The notes under the pieces: generated by a model
Databases searched by the model: none
What the model saw: only the letters and a program-made list of their open reading frames with translations
What the model was told of the DNA's origin: nothing
From: Gammaproteobacteria bacterium
GTDB lineage: Bacteria > Pseudomonadota > Gammaproteobacteria > Arenicellales > Arenicellaceae
Reading direction: 5' to 3'
DNA: 5,445 nt
Assembly (NCBI GenBank): GCA_030426005.1
Contig: JAUHZM010000220.1
Location: 1-5,445, forward strand
Translations under genes and position numbers: made by a program
Shown: in pieces, positions 4,915 to 5,445 of the stretch
Layout: each line of letters begins with the position of its first letter
Position numbering within the stretch: position 1 is the stretch's first letter

Positions 4915-5406
4915 ATGCGACATATTATTTCGGTACTCCTTGAAAACGAATCCGGCGCGCTATCCCGCGTGTCCGGCCTGTTCTCCGCGCGCGGTTACAA
5001 TATTGAGTCATTGACGGTAGCGCCGACCAATGACCCCACTTTATCTCGCATGACGATCGTCACGGTTGGCGATGACCGTAAAATTGACCAGATCGAAAAA
5101 CAATTGAATAAGTTGGTGGATGTCGCTGCATTGGAGGACATCACCGTGAGTGGCCATCTGGAGCGCGAAGTTATCTTGGCCAAAGTGGTTGTGAAGCCGG
5201 AACAAAAAGCCGATCTGGATCGAATTGTCGCCGCCTTTAATGGTGCCTTGATTGACGTGTCAGAGTCACAGTCGATCATTGAAATGAGTGGCAGTAGTGA
5301 AAAAATCGACGAGTTGTTAAACAGCTTGTCTGGGGTTCAAATAATCGAAATCGCACGCTCAGGCGTAACCGGTTTATCTTCAAGTGAAGGCGCGCTAACG
5401 GTATAG
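4915..5406 (+). CDS. ilvH: Acetohydroxyacid synthase, small regulatory subunit
   Basis: IlvH binds and activates the IlvI catalytic subunit and makes it sensitive to feedback inhibition by valine. At 163 residues it equals the length of E. coli IlvH. An N-terminal ACT domain (about 3-75) carries the near-invariant start LLENESGALSRVSGLFS and RGYNIESLTVAPT; a C-terminal domain (about 83-160) ends in the family sequence IEIARSGVTGLS. Residues that line the valine site or relieve inhibition when mutated in E. coli IlvH, as I recall them (Asn11, Gly14, Asn29, Thr34, Ala36, Gln59), are all present, so valine sensitivity is expected. AGGA (4905-4908) lies six bases before the ATG. The 41-base gap after ilvI has a weak stem (4872-4878 with 4884-4890) without a U-run, so the genes are probably co-transcribed. 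No terminator appears in the last 39 bases; ilvC often follows in related genomes but is not visible. Confidence 0.95.
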   Translation: MRHIISVLLENESGALSRVSGLFSARGYNIESLTVAPTNDPTLSRMTIVTVGDDRKIDQIEKQLNKLVDVAALEDITVSGHLEREVILAKVVVKPEQKADLDRIVAAFNGALIDVSESQSIIEMSGSSEKIDELLNSLSGVQIIEIARSGVTGLSSSEGALTV

Positions 5407-5445
5407 CGCTACTCGACAAAATTTTCAACGTTTACGCTGACAAGC

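Overview
The window looks like core chromosome of a Gram-negative gammaproteobacterium. It carries lpxH (lipid A synthesis), ftsB (division), an ilvI-ilvH pair whose products read like those of Escherichia coli and Pseudomonas, a Pseudomonas-type metZ, and an exported outer-membrane beta-barrel protein. Base composition is about balanced by eye. The barrel protein is strongly acidic, which would suit a marine or salt-exposed lineage, but that is inference. No mobile element, CRISPR array, tRNA, rRNA or phage gene is visible.

Layout from left to right. Bases 1-726 hold the 3' two-thirds of metZ (+), which makes homocysteine from O-succinylhomoserine. Bases 727-928 are a convergent spacer with a strong intrinsic terminator that reads on the minus strand. 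Bases 929-1531 (-) encode a 200-residue secreted protein with eight predicted beta strands and a C-terminal Phe. Bases 1532-1828 are a divergent non-coding region. ftsB (+, 1829-2125) and lpxH (-, 2133-2864) converge with only 7 bases between their stop codons. Bases 2865-3169 are a second divergent region holding the lpxH promoter, a sigma70-like ilv promoter and, just after it, an intrinsic terminator inside the ilv leader. ilvI (3170-4873) and ilvH (4915-5406) follow as an operon for acetohydroxyacid synthase, the first common step of Ile, Val and Leu synthesis. The window ends 39 bases after ilvH.

The enzymes themselves look ordinary and intact, apart from metZ, which is cut by the window edge. 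The points of interest are regulatory. The ilv leader has a terminator-like hairpin about 12 bases after the predicted transcription start, too close for a classical leader-peptide attenuator. ftsB and lpxH both lack a Shine-Dalgarno sequence and have a -10-like hexamer 6-7 bases before ATG, the arrangement expected of leaderless mRNAs. I do not see a convincing new multi-gene system here.
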